From: Primulina eburnea | Taxonomy: Eukaryota > Streptophyta > Magnoliopsida > Lamiales > Gesneriaceae | DNA: 64,000 nucleotides | Assembly (NCBI RefSeq): GCF_022965805.1 | Contig: NC_133108.1 | Coordinates: 41,176,051 to 41,240,050, forward strand | Direction: 5' to 3' | Shown: piece by piece, positions 1 to 10,882 of the stretch | Layout of the letters: every line of letters begins with the position of its first letter | Numbering within the stretch: the first letter of the stretch is position 1 | The notes under the pieces: generated by a model | The model's input: only the letters and a program-made list of their open reading frames with translations | What the model was told of the DNA's origin: nothing | Database searches by the model: none | Program-made: the position numbers and the translations under genes

Positions 1-881
1 TTCTGATTTGTCCCTCTTGTTGGACCTTTATACAGTTTGTGGCCAGGAGGATATCCAACCAATTTGAAGCAATGCTGTTTAGTATGGCCAAGCATATTGC
101 AATGGTCACAACGAAAAATATCACGCCTCCTATCTTGTGTAGAAAAAAAACCAGAGGAGGGAACATTCGATTGAGATGGTATGGGACTTAATATGCTTCG
201 GTGGGATTCTTCTTGAGAGACAATAGCAAATGCCTGAGCTACATTGGGAAGAGGACTCATCATCAACACTTGACTGCGAATGTGCACATAGCTATCATTC
301 AATCCCTTTAAAAACTGGAGTAATTTGTGTTGTTGGATATATTCCACATATTTCTTTGCCGCTTCACAAGAGCACGTTGGCAAGACAACTAAAGACCCGA
401 ATTCATCCCATAACTGCCTAAGCTTCGAATAATAAACCGAGATAGAGCAGTTACCTTGCACTAATTGTCCAATTTCCCTATGTAATGTAAAAATTCTGGA
501 ACCGTTCACCTTGTCGAAGCGTTCCCGTAAATCCTCCCAAACTGTGGCTGCATCAGTTGAGTACACAATGCCCCCAAATATTTCCTTCGACACACTGTTC
601 ATTAGCCAAGACAACACGATAGCATTGCATCGTTCCCACTGTAGAATAGTATTGGCTCCAGGTGCAGGTCGAGAGCAGCTGCCATCAATGAAGGCCAATT
701 TGTTTTTGGCGCGTAAAGCGATGACCATCGCTCGGCTCCAGACTCCATAATTTTCAGTGCCGATGAGCTGCTCATTGATCAAATTAAGACCAGGAGTATC
801 CGATGGATTCACATATAGAGGATCATATGTATCAATTTGATTGGTGTTCAATCCCCATGGCGAACCAGCGGCAGAAGCCAT
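1..881 (-). CDS. Ty1/copia retrotransposon gag, 5' part of gag-pol, runs off the window
   Basis: An uninterrupted frame of 293 codons reads from ATG at 881 to the left edge. It begins MASAAGSPWGL and contains the copia gag-like block with EQLIGTENYGVWSRAM near residues 35-50. A CCHC zinc knuckle (CDHCNMLGHTKQHC, spacing C-X2-C-X4-H-X4-C) lies near residues 262-275. Gag packages element RNA into cytoplasmic particles; the knuckle binds RNA. Protease, integrase and reverse transcriptase would lie beyond the left edge. A primer-binding site and LTR sit at the expected places upstream, so this is the 5' end of an element read leftwards. No stop or frameshift is visible, suggesting a fairly young copy. 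Whether pol is intact cannot be seen. Confidence 0.93.
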   Translation of the reverse strand, partial: MASAAGSPWGLNTNQIDTYDPLYVNPSDTPGLNLINEQLIGTENYGVWSRAMVIALRAKNKLAFIDGSCSRPAPGANTILQWERCNAIVLSWLMNSVSKEIFGGIVYSTDAATVWEDLRERFDKVNGSRIFTLHREIGQLVQGNCSISVYYSKLRQLWDEFGSLVVLPTCSCEAAKKYVEYIQQHKLLQFLKGLNDSYVHIRSQVLMMSPLPNVAQAFAIVSQEESHRSILSPIPSQSNVPSSGFFSTQDRRRDIFRCDHCNMLGHTKQHCFKLVGYPPGHKLYKGPTRGTNQ

Positions 882-1031
882 TACAAAAAAATGGAAGCAA
901 AATCTCGGAAAAATGAGATGAAAAAAAAAAAACAAGCAATCGATCCTCTGCTATCGATGTGGAGAATTGAGAAGAATGAAGCTCGAGCTGATGATCTCAG
1001 AAATGAAGATCTCAGGAATCGGCAGTTGATG

Positions 1032-1043
1032 GCTCTGATACCA
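1032..1043 (-). other. Primer-binding site complementary to initiator-Met tRNA
   Basis: On the minus strand this reads TGGTATCAGAGC, the standard plant initiator-Met tRNA primer-binding site. It lies three bases inside the LTR end and about 150 bases before the gag ATG, as expected for copia elements. Confidence 0.92.
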
Positions 1044-1046
1044 TAT

Positions 1047-1289
1047 TGAGAAATGAAGCTCACAGCTTCCCGCGAAAGAAACTCAATTTGATTATTAAGA
1101 AAATGATTCAAAAGTTCTTTACAAAGCCCCTAGCTAGTCTTATTTATACTGCCTAACAATTGGTTAAAGTTGCTATATGGTGAAATACGATTTTACAGTA
1201 CCCAAGAATCACTTTATCTGGAGATATCTAGCGATATAGAAACTTCATAAACCAACAAAATAATAGTTTACAGCATTTCTCGTGCCACA
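1047..1289 (-). mobile_element. 5' LTR of the copia element
   Basis: The minus-strand sequence starts TGTGGCACGAG at 1289 and ends CATTTCTCA at 1047, directly before the primer-binding site, so it has TG...CA ends and is about 243 bp long. A TATAAATA-like motif lies near 1142-1150, a plausible LTR promoter. The inner edge (1047) is firm. The outer edge (1289) is inferred from the TG rule, because the partner LTR is outside the window and no target duplication can be checked. Confidence 0.75.
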
Positions 1290-1433
1290 TCAATGCATGA
1301 GAGATGGTTTACGACCCAAAGACGTGAAGACAAAAAGATATTCCCATGTACCAGGAAAAAAATCACTCAGTCAAAGCCTCAGGGTCGAACAAGACTACAA
1401 GAGGCCCATCACGCAGGAATTAGCATTTCAGAA

Positions 1434-1740
1434 TCACATCAGAAGCTTCTCGATGGCATCCTGCATTAGACAATATATAAATTTAGAAATAAAGATATTG
1501 GAGTCGCTCACAAACTACCGTCAACTAATGCAAATTCTGAATATATCATGTCAATAATCTATGAATAAACAGAAAAAAAAATATGCTGGAGCCACTCCCA
1601 CAAATTACCTTCAGTTGCTGTACTTGATATTTCAACTGGCTTCCTTCGTTGCTCGTCACTGAACAAGCGATAATTGGTCTGGTAACTCCACATGCCCGAG
1701 CAAGAGCTTGCTTTGATGGAACAAAAACATAAGGCACATT
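1434..1740 (-). pseudogene. SNU13: 3' remnant of SNU13 / NHP2-like (L7Ae family), two exons only
   Basis: Exon 1609-1740 encodes 44 residues starting [20 protein letters not shown] and ending QQLK, with acceptor TTGCAG before it and donor GTAATT after it. A terminal exon at 1434-1460 encodes DAIEKLLM and a stop, after acceptor TAATGCAG. Together they match the C-terminal third of SNU13, the 15.5K protein that binds K-turns in U4 snRNA and box C/D snoRNA. The N-terminal two thirds (K-turn-binding start, helix region) are not found up to 2.3 kb, so this is a truncated genomic copy, not a retrocopy, because introns are kept. The usual GRACG is ARACG here. The copia LTR begins about 145 bases past the stop. 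An exon very far upstream cannot be excluded. Confidence 0.8.
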
Positions 1741-2055
1741 CTGCAATCAAAACCAAAAGGTCAGATAACTTGTTAGCCTCTGAAATAGCCACTCAACACA
1801 ACAAAAGGATATCAAACTTGTACCAGCACTTTTTAAGTTATTTTTTAAGTGTAACAGAATATAGCAGCACAATTATTTCTGTACGCGTACCGCTTCTTAT
1901 GTCGTTTGGTCTTGAAATGATCATCCCTCACACTCGTGTTGGCAAAATAAAGGCTGAAGTTGCAAAGGAAAACGTGCTAAAAATCAGTTCCAACCAAAAC
2001 AATGATCAAACAAAATAAAAGAAAAAATAAGATTTCAAAATTACTCGCAGTGTAA

Positions 2056-2307
2056 ACAGTAATACTACCCCATCCCCGGAAGATCTTCATCCACGGGCAA
2101 GAGCTTCCTATCTCCCTCCGCTCTCTGAAGTTCGTCGTAAACGACATCATCTCATTTCAGCAGAAATTTGGTGCTGCGGGAGGTTTTGTGAGAGCATCGG
2201 TGCGGGCACTTCCAGCCCATCCTTCGTCGACGGGAATAGTGAAATTCGATCAGTCTTCTACATTGAGGAAGGGATTTCCGTCATTTAAAGTGACGTCGTA
2301 TACGTAA
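2056..2307 (+). other. Unassigned open stretch without a start codon
   Basis: A frame is open from a stop at about 2053 to TAA at 2305. It includes QELPISLRSLKFVVNDII and AAGGFVRASVRALPAHPSS. This stretch is clearly more GC-rich than its surroundings, which suggests old coding sequence or a promoter-proximal CpG-rich segment. There is no ATG in frame, and I do not recognise the family. It may be an exon fragment carried with the SNU13 remnant. Confidence 0.25.
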
Positions 2308-3835
2308 TTTTTGATTGTTTTTTGGGCCACACTCAAAGAATAGTAGGGCCTTGGTCCACACTTGTAAAAAAATTTATCCAAGTCCTAAAAGCCCATATTT
2401 GGCCCACTATCGAGGAAGGGGATGCTCTATCTAGTTCGAACCCGAAAAAATTCATGCCGATACCTGCTAGCATAATATGGTGCATCGAATTATTCGAACC
2501 CATAACTTTTCAAATGCATGAGATAAAATCAAATTTTTTTAGTATGAAATATAAAATGTGTTTACTTAGAATGATAAAAAAAACTCTTTCAATTATAAAT
2601 AACTGACAGTGCATTTTGGGCAGATGATTTTGAAATCCATATATTTCGATTAGTTTTATTGTTCACAGTCACAACTCACACAATTGATCAAATCTTAAAT
2701 TCACATCTTATTTATATACATATTAATTAATAATAGAATTAGAACGAGTTTCAAATAACATTTTTGATGAACATGAAATATTATATAAACATGTAAGTGG
2801 TGTATTTGAAGTTTATTGTTTTACTTATCTGAACAACAAAAATAAAATTTAAATCTATAGATTTGAAATCCATCGATCCAATTACTTTTTTTCCCTCGAA
2901 TATGATTTATTGTGATATTTCTCAACCTCGTTTTGGGTTAGCCACATAATCTAGTGGACATAGAGTTGAATCCAAATCATACATACGACTTGTGACTATA
3001 CGTAAAGGAATATCAAAGTGGTCCGAATTTGAAACCACTGTCGTGAAGTGTGACGAGCCATTAGCCACCAATTAAAATTTTGTCTGGCTTCTAGTTTTTT
3101 TTTTTTTTTTTGGCAAATCAGAGAGAGATGGATGATGAACACACATTTATCTCTGTGTGTGGTGTGCTGCTTTTTAGCACATGAAATAAGAAAATCTACA
3201 TGAAAAGATAATACAGTTTTGAGGTTGTTTGCAATTATCAATCAAACAGCTGACGATAACCTATTTCATAATAATAAATTTTGGAAAATATTCTTAATTT
3301 TGTACAAGAATTCCTGAAATTTTCGTAGAATATACTCATATACGTAATTCTAAACAAATTTAAAACGTTTGTTTACTACAATGATATAAAAATAACAACT
3401 ATTATTGTTCAGTTTAAAATATTTACGTTTATTTTGTCATGACAATAGAACTTAAAGTCGTTATCTTTTAATGCGCATTGAGTAAACCATTGAGCTAACA
3501 TTGTTGTAGCGTGCAAATCATGCTAGTTAGATAAACTGCATTAAAAAAACTATGTGTGATAGACTCAGATGTGTTAGATTCAACTTTAATTTTCCACGTC
3601 ACTAATTTTCATAATTGAAGTTATAAATTGAAATAGAGAGGTGAAGATATTCAAATTATTAATTAATTAAGAGATTTATAGATTGAAATATATAGGTGAA
3701 GATATTCAACTCGTATTTAAGAAGCAATAATTATTTTAAATGTGCATTACGTCAACTTTTGAGAAAAACGAAATTAATACGGGCGAAACCACCACAGTTA
3801 AAAGTACATAGTGTTTATTTTTCACTTATTCAAAA
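2308..3835. other. AT-rich intergenic, nothing recognised
   Basis: No coding sequence with recognisable similarity is seen. There is a T-tract near 3095-3110 and ordinary AT-rich DNA on both sides. Confidence 0.5.
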
Positions 3836-3989
3836 ATAATTGAAGATTAGTGTTTTTTTATAATATTTTAAATTTTTTTTTATTACAACATACGCGGGGA
3901 AGGGGAGATCGAACCCGGAGAGCTGGCTAATCCGACGAGGGTGAGACCACTGGGCTACAAGCCCGGTCTCATAATTGAAGATTAGTGTT
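3836..3989 (-). mobile_element. tRNA-derived SINE with perfect 19-bp target site duplication
   Basis: The body is 3855-3970, read on the minus strand. It has a Pol III A box (TAGCCCAGTGG, 3947-3957) and a B box (GGTTCGATCTC, 3905-3915) spaced as in tRNA-derived SINEs, and an A-rich tail at the 3855 side. Identical 19-base direct repeats (ATAATTGAAGATTAGTGTT) flank it at 3836-3854 and 3971-3989. The unmutated duplications suggest recent insertion by LINE machinery. It is not a tRNA gene: no cloverleaf closes. Confidence 0.9.
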
Positions 3990-5382
3990 GTTTACGCTCC
4001 ATTTTTGTTATTAGAGCAACTCCAATCTTAACACGTTATAAATTCTTATTTTTTTATTTTTTAAAAATAATATTGAATTAATTTTCTTTAAAACTTTGAA
4101 AAATAAATTATAAATTTTTTAATTCTTTGATTTGAACTTAATCAAGTTTAAAAATATAAATTTTAAAAACTATTAAATTAAATTACTAGTGAGTTAAAAA
4201 TAATATAAATTACGAACAACAAATAACAACGACAAATTAACAAACAACAAAATTACAAAACATACAAAAAAATTATATAAAAGATATATTTTTAGTTAAT
4301 TGGTAAACCACAATAATCAAATAATTATTTTTTATACGAAATAATTAATTCAAATTTTAATACATGATTTTAAGATTTAATATTATCATTGTATTATCAA
4401 ACTATAAATAATTATTAGAAAACAGAAATATCAATGTTGAAATTAAAAAAAAAAAAAAAAAAAAAGAATATTCTATTGTAGTATTGTAGCACGATGAGTT
4501 AAAAATAATTTTAGTGTATCATTAATGTAGCGAATAATATAGTATGGTGTAATTAATTAGAGATAATCTCAATACTTCTTTAATTTTTACCTGCAAAACC
4601 ATGATGGTTCAACTCACAAGGACACTTTACTCTTAGTTCAAACCACGGATATTATAGATCAATTTATTAACTAATTATATTGAAATTCATTATTAGAATA
4701 TAAATGTTATAAATTATTTAACAATAATTTCATATTCTAATTAAAGACAACTTGGTCTTCGTGTAACGTTGAATAGGTTGAGTTGAATATAATGTTTGAT
4801 TGGTCATTAGGTTTTCCACACTTTGAATATTCTTTTCATGGAGTTGGATATATATTGACTTCATACTCTTTTAAATTTTTTTGTACATCCGCCTAACCTA
4901 ACCTATAATAACGTGCAATGCATTTATAAAATGTATGTGACTTGAAAATCAATATGCAGAGGAACATGCGCCTAATACATATAAGCTGAAAGTTGTTATC
5001 CTCACGAACACGATTTCTGCCATTAATAGAAGAACAATGTGTTATTTGCCATACATTTGGTGTTGGCTAGCTCTGCCAATTGTAATGGCGGCTTTGTAAT
5101 CTAGTGTTTTATTTGTAGTACTTGAGGTAATTAATTTCATAGAATCATACAAACAAATATAAATATAAAGTAGCTGTTAGCATTATTCAATCTTTAGATT
5201 TGACATAATTTACTATTTATTGGTCGGATCGAAACTTTAAACTCATGAAATCATAGAACTTGAGCGTGTCTCTTGAGGTGAGTTCAACTGATCTTACTCT
5301 AGATTGAGTTCAAGAGGGCAAATTACACGCCGTGAACCTTTCTAACTCCTCGATGATGCACATAATTGAATTTGGACAAAAA
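3990..5382. other. AT-rich intergenic, nothing recognised
   Basis: No gene, RNA or element edge could be supported. An A-tract lies near 4446-4465. Confidence 0.5.
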
Positions 5383-5800
5383 CTTGTGTGAGACCGTCTC
5401 ACGGGTCGTGTTTGTGAGACGGATCTCTTATTTAGGTCATCCATGAGAAAAATATTACTTTTATACTAAGGGTGTGTTTGGTTGAGTTGATTAAATAAAG
5501 ATAGATTAATAGTCAAATATTTATCGTTAAAATTTTAAGTTGTTTTAATAATCATTTTGACCCGGTTTAAGATCCAATTTTATGGATAACTATTTGATTA
5601 ATAAAATTGGATCTTAAACCGGGTCAAACTGATTATTAAAACATCTTAAAATTTTAACGATAAATATTTGACTATTAATCTATCCTTATCTAATCAAACT
5701 CAACCAAACACACCCTAAGAGTTTTACTTTTTATTGTGAATATCGATAAGTTTAACATATCTCATAAATTAAGATCCGTGAGATAGACTCACATAAAACT
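5383..5800 (+). mobile_element. Palindrome-ended small element, split by a MITE
   Basis: The left part begins CTTGTGTGAGACCGTCTCAC at 5383. The right part ends near AGATCCGTGAGATAGACTCAC at 5775-5795. The two parts are interrupted by a MITE at 5470-5715; removing it and one TAA gives the continuous interior seen in other copies (…TATGCTAAGAGTATTAC…). This is one of about nine copies in the window; see the copies near 10.9, 16.4, 16.9, 17.8, 18.9, 20.0 and 23.6 kb. Confidence 0.8.
5467..5718. mobile_element. Tourist/PIF-Harbinger-like MITE, near-perfect hairpin
   Basis: Element 5470-5715 (246 bp) starts GGGTGTGTTTGGTTGAGTTG and ends with its inverse, with TAA duplicated on both sides (5467-5469 and 5716-5718). 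The two halves are complementary over almost their whole length (about 115 bases each). The TAA duplication and GGGTGTGTTTGG ends fit PIF/Harbinger (Tourist) MITEs. It has no coding capacity. Confidence 0.88.
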
Positions 5801-6161
5801 CACTCATGAATTTGACGATTGACCAAATGAAATTTGATTTCTTCAGATCTAGGCAAAGTATTGAGCGGGCAGAATAGTAATTCCACCAAGTCATGGCTTA
5901 GTCAAACTTAGCGGTTTTGTCACGAAACCTAACTCCCCGATTTAGTCTAATCGGACGGCATCGGGTAATCCATCATCCCATATGTCATCCATTCACATCC
6001 ATACATACATACATATACACATGACAATGTTTAACGTCACACAAAAATACAAAATACACTCAATTCTATTTCATTTTTCTTTTCTTGAGTTATTACAGTG
6101 GTCCCATATGTCTTTTTTGAAAAAAAAAAAAATCAACTATTTTTTTCCAAGGTATTTTTCC

Positions 6162-6168
6162 TATAAAT
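6162..6168 (+). promoter_or_regulatory. Likely TATA box of the HIPP gene
   Basis: TATAAAT lies about 100 bases before the ATG at 6269, followed by a C/T-rich leader typical of plant 5' UTRs. Confidence 0.55.
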
Positions 6169-6268
6169 TCCCCCATGGCCACCTCCCTTTTCTCCCCCTT
6201 CAAGCAATTAAATTTAATTTTTTTCTACTTCTAATTCTTTGAGAGAAAATAAATCATATTAACATCAG

Positions 6269-8407
6269 ATGGGTGAGGTAATTCATCTGATTAATGTTTC
6301 TTCGATTCCCAAATTATGTTTGATTTCGCCTTCTTCGGCTGAGATCCTGATTTACTTAGTTGAAATTATCGTTTATTTTCTGCAGAAAAGTGAGAAGAAG
6401 AGTACCGACGGTGAGAAGGCCACCGCTGTGGCGGCAGAAGGCGGCGGGAAGAAAGATGAGGGGCCAGTCACGGTGGTGCTGAAACTAGACTTGCATTGCG
6501 AAGGCTGTGCCAAGAAAGTTAAACGCTCTGTTAACCATTTTGAAGGTAGAATAATTTCTTATAAATTAAAGAATCTGTCTTCTAACATTTTTTTTAAAAT
6601 TTAATTAAGAAATTAAATTGTTGAATATGTAGTGGTTTGAGCTTCGCTTTCATTTAATAAAGTTTTGTTCAAATTTTTTTGGGAGGAATATAATAATTTA
6701 GACTGTGATTAATGAGATAATTGATGAATGAAAATATATATAAGAACAACATGATACAACATTGATTGAAAAATGAAATTTAATACATATGTTTATGTAA
6801 GTACTGTGGATTAATTTGTGCTGTTTTAAACAAATAAATGAAGCAAAATTTAAAGAATTTGGTAATTATTTTGTGAGTAGGTCAGGTCAAATTATACTGT
6901 AAAATTGTTATACGTCAGACGGGATTTCTTGATTTGGTCGCAAGGTATGACATTTCGGAGTTCTCAAGAAACCCCCTTTTTAAGATTTCAAAAAAAAAAA
7001 ATACAAAGAATTTTATATCATAACGGTCAAATTATTAAATTTAATTTTTTACTAATCATATTCAAATTATACTCGGTTAATTTTAACATATTATGATTTA
7101 TGTGTTAATTATCATTTTTTCCCCAAAAAATATAATAATATAGTAAATAATTTTTTTTATGAAGGCGTGGAGAAAGTAAAGGTAGATTGGAGTGCCAACA
7201 AATTGACGGTGACGGGAAACGTGGACCCTTCATGGCTTCGGGAGAGAGTTGAGACAAAAACCAAGAAGAAGGTGGAGCTTATCTCCCCTCAGCCCAAGAA
7301 GGACGGCGGCGGCGGAGACAAGAAGTCCGACGAGGAACCGGCAGAAAAGAAACCGGAAGGAAAAAAGGCTGAAGAAAAGAAACCGAAAGAGGTACGTACG
7401 TACATAAAATTATTACTATTATTGATTTATAATCTGAATTTTAAATAAATTATATTTATGTTTTATTTATATTTTGTGGTTTTTATGATTCAGCCTGTTG
7501 TCAGCACTGTGGTGATGAAAATCAAATTGCATTGCGACGGGTGCGCAAATAAAGTAAAGAGGATCGTCTTAAAGCACATTGATGGTGAGTTGGCCCGAGA
7601 TTTAATTTACATTATATGTACGTGATCAAAATGCTTGGTGCAAAGTGAGTCCACACGTACTTTTCAAAATCAAAGTATTTGGTTTTTAATTAATTGTCTT
7701 TGAAAACAATATTATATTATACTTGAAAAGTAGTACTCGCCATTGGGTCGGGTTTTCTCGCGCTTGATCTATCCGGCCCGACAAAAAATCGAAGAAACTT
7801 GACATATTTCTGTTTCATGCCATTGCTCTTATCAATTTATTATGTATATTCTTTAATAGGTGTGAATTCAGTGGCAACGGATTTAAACAAGGATTTGGTC
7901 ACGGTAATAGGGACAATGGAGCCAAAAGAAGTCCCGACTTATTTGGAAGAAAAACTAAAAAGGGCCATTGAAGTTCTTCCACCTCCCAAGAAAGACGACG
8001 GGGCCACCTTGGACAAGAAGGGAAAAGAAGGCGGCGGGGGAGAGAAGAAGGAGAAAGAATCCAGCGCCGGAGGCGAGAAGAAAGAGAGTGGAGGTGACAA
8101 GAAAGAAGCCGGGCCGAAAGATGGCGCCGCCGCACACGGGGGAGAGGAGATCAAAAAGGTGGAGGTTAACAAAATGGAGTTTCAAGGGTACAACCCACAA
8201 ACATTTTATGCCACGCCTTCCATGTACAACCAAAATTATGCCTACCAAGCGGATTATTATGGTGCCCAGATGTACCACCATCAAGGTTATAATCCAAATA
8301 CGGGTTACATGGTCCAACATACGTATGGACCGCCTTCGCCGCCACCGACTTATGTTAACGATCAATATTTCAGTGACGAAAACCCAAACGGCTGTTCTGT
8401 TATGTAA
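6269..8407 (+). CDS. Heavy-metal-associated isoprenylated plant protein with two HMA domains
   Basis: Five exons: 6269-6277, 6386-6545, 7165-7391, 7494-7584 and 7860-8407, all with GT-AG introns, giving 344 residues. Exon 1 encodes only MGE. HMA domain 1 has LHCEGC with metal-binding Cys41 and Cys44. HMA domain 2 has LHCDGC with Cys146 and Cys149. Lys/Glu/Gly-rich linkers follow each domain, then a Tyr/Asn/Gln-rich stretch and a terminal CSVM, a CaaX box for isoprenylation (Met end suggests farnesylation). Members of this family bind metal ions such as Cu, Zn or Cd and act at membranes or in the nucleus in metal homeostasis and stress. The splice after the first codons of each HMA domain (…HFEG and …HIDG) is at matching places, consistent with internal duplication. 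No lesion is seen. The closest Arabidopsis relatives appear to be the two-HMA HIPP05/06 type, from memory. Confidence 0.93.
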
Positions 8408-8820
8408 AAACAACGATGAATAATGATCTTGTTTCGGGGAAGAGTACTAATTATTAATTAATTGTAATTAAAAATGAGCAAGAGATACAGAGTAAACGAG
8501 TAATACAAGTATCGGAACCGTGCGCGGTTGGCCGGTTTTTAGTTTAGTTTAGTTTGTTTGTTTGTTTTTTTTCCGGAGAGAATAGTTTAGTTTGTTTTAT
8601 GGGTATGACGACTTGTATGCCGGTTGTTGTATTTTTTTGTTGCTGGTTAATGAAATATATCTAATTAATTTTATTTTTATTTCATGTTAATCTGCTAACA
8701 ATAATTGTATTCTTTCTTAACCTTATCTTTAGAATTTTGTTTCTCAGAATTTTATCATAATTTCTCATTTTGTTTGGTGGAGCGCCGACAAATTAGCAAG
8801 CATTCCATGCATTGCACACG
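8408..8820. other. 3' flank of the HIPP gene
   Basis: Likely 3' UTR with T-rich and TTTG repeats (8540-8570) and AATGAAATA near 8649 as a possible poly(A) signal. No other feature is seen. Confidence 0.4.
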
Positions 8821-9010
8821 GTGTATAACGGTTTATTTCACCCTATCTTGTGAGGCACTGTCCCATGAGGTGGTCAAAGGTCCAGATTTAAACACACATA
8901 CACCCCATGAAGTGATCAAAGGCCCAGATTTAATCACCATATAAAATCAATGGCTGAGATCCTGTGAGGGCACTGCCCCCACAGGTAGCATCTACTCTAC
9001 CGTGTATAAC
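8821..9010. mobile_element. Small hairpin-rich element, copy 1, 9-bp target duplication
   Basis: The body 8830-9001 (172 bp) starts GGTTTATTTCACCC and ends ATCTACTCTACC. GTGTATAAC is duplicated exactly at 8821-8829 and 9002-9010. It contains two short stem-loops with CACTG-type loops (near 8853-8875 and 8969-8986) around a central pair of GATCAAAGG-like blocks. It has the same architecture as 20213-20393, in opposite orientation. No coding capacity; family not recognised. Confidence 0.7.
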
Positions 9011-9556
9011 CCATGAGAATTTTGGTGACACTCAAGCTAAAACATGTTAAATGGAGATTGAAATAATAATGTTGGTATTTTATTTTTATGACCGAACTCT
9101 TTATTATTATATTGAAAATATAATAAATATAACACAATTCAAATATTTTAGATCATAATATAATGAATAAAATGTTTTCGATAGTTAATTTATATCAACT
9201 TGCCACTCTAGAACATTTAACCTTTAACTCTGATATTTTTTACTAAAGTTATTAATGATGACAAAGTAATACCAAAACGCACCGCGTTTCAAATATTGTG
9301 GAGTTGAGAAGTATTGTCGCTCACGTAATTGATTTATCCTCATTTAAATAACTAAAAATGAAATAATGTATATATTCACTTTTGATATGTCACTTGTTCA
9401 ATATACAATTTTTATATGCTTAATTATGTCTAATACGTGAGTGTCATATCAACAATAAACAAAATGAGTGGATATAGTAGATGTATAATTTATCAAAATT
9501 GTGTATATATAATATTTCATGATTTACGACAAATATTATTATGGGTTTTCATTTAT
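9011..9556. other. AT-rich intergenic, nothing recognised
   Basis: No gene or element edge could be supported. Confidence 0.5.
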
Positions 9557-9729
9557 CCAACGAGCACGGCGGAGCTACACTCTTAGGGTGGCTATTTTTT
9601 TTAAAAAAAAAATTATATGTAAATTTTTTATAATTTTGGAATAATATCATATTAGCCCGAGTAGATCAATCTATAATATTAAAATATTGTAGAGTTTAAA
9701 ATTTTAGCTCGAATCGCTCCGCCAACGAG
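9557..9729. mobile_element. hAT-like MITE, degraded copy
   Basis: Element 9565-9721 has inverted ends CACGGCGGAGC / GCTCCGC and an 8-bp duplication CCAACGAG at 9557-9564 and 9722-9729. Its interior (ATTTTTTATAATTTTGGAATAATATC…) matches the MITEs at 13157 and 21313. An 8-bp duplication with CAGNGGCGGAG ends is typical of hAT. Confidence 0.75.
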
Positions 9730-10882
9730 AGGCATGTTCCACGCTATTAGCCTAAGAAGATAAATGTGACCCACACAAACCAACATGATGTTAAATATTT
9801 AAATTAAGAAAATTAATGTCATGATTTGATTATAATTATATCAGTGTTCTAAAAATGATAGGTAGATGGTCATCGACCATCTAACTCCTAGACTCTTAGG
9901 ACCACTGGACGGTTTTTATTTTTTTATCTGTATATCAAAATCTTCTTGTTGATCTCCATATTTCTTCAATAATTTATCAAAATCAAATTGATTGAAAAAT
10001 ATTCAAAAAAAATAGTTTTTTAAAAAATTTAAAATATAAAAAAAATTATACATTAAATTAGGTGGCATCCGAAGCAGTTTTTGCGCTGCCAAGGCGGTGA
10101 TTAGGCAGCCTAGATGCTCGATTTTTTTAACAATGCTCAGAATCATCATATTTTGAAAAACATGGTATATAAAAATGCATTTTCCTAGCTCACGCATGCA
10201 TGCAATAGCACCATATATATATTTTGCAATATGGCATGTTATTTTAATTTTCATATCGTACGAGGGGGCGAAATACATGCAGCTTCGGTTACGTTGGATA
10301 AACTTGTGAGCATCATGGCAATTAAATATTAATTAATAGTATCGAGGAAAGTAAGACCATTGTATATTTTTTAATCAATAATTTCTGTTGGTTTCTCCAA
10401 ATTAATAATATCAAATGATGACTTTTTAGAACCTCTAGTAGCTACGGGTAAGAACCCTTGATTAATTATCTAGATAATTGGCTTCTCATAATATTAATTA
10501 ATAATTCAAGCTAAGTAATGTGATTTGGATGTCTATCTACGTAACAACTTGCAGCGTATCAAATATTAATTAACTCAAATTAATTTAGTTGACGATTACG
10601 AGACACTGTTTGAGAGTAATTATAAGATATTAGACTTGTGAATCCAACACCATTTGTATGTTCACTGAAACTTATAAATTAATAAAATAGTAAACAAATT
10701 CTTCTTTGTTTAACTAGTAATTTAATCATCTCGATTAAGCGATAAATCCTTCCAAATAACATAATATTTCATCTGCGATTTCGGATAAAAATTTCTAGAA
10801 AATCCGAGATTCAGCCGTAAGTTCTCTTAGATTGTATCAATACATTAATTTAATTAGATTCTTTTAGACTCGTCATTTGATT
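9730..10882. other. Intergenic with an old repeat remnant
   Basis: 9842-10140 resembles a degraded short repeat: it starts near AGTGTTCTAAAAA, ends near TTTTTTTAACAATGCTCAG, and has GGCAGCCTAG-like motifs. Its class cannot be fixed. The rest is AT-rich without recognisable content. Confidence 0.35.

Noticed and set aside
3884..3970. Possible tRNA gene
   Set aside because: A and B boxes are present, but no cloverleaf forms, and the A-rich tail with 19-bp duplications shows a SINE.
5982..6242. 86-codon plus-strand frame upstream of the HIPP gene
   Set aside because: Low-complexity promoter and leader sequence containing the TATA box; no protein features.
7955..8423. Long overlapping open frames on both strands in HIPP exon 5
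   Set aside because: Shadows of the GC-rich, repetitive HIPP coding sequence; only the frame with HMA splice joins and CSVM end makes sense.
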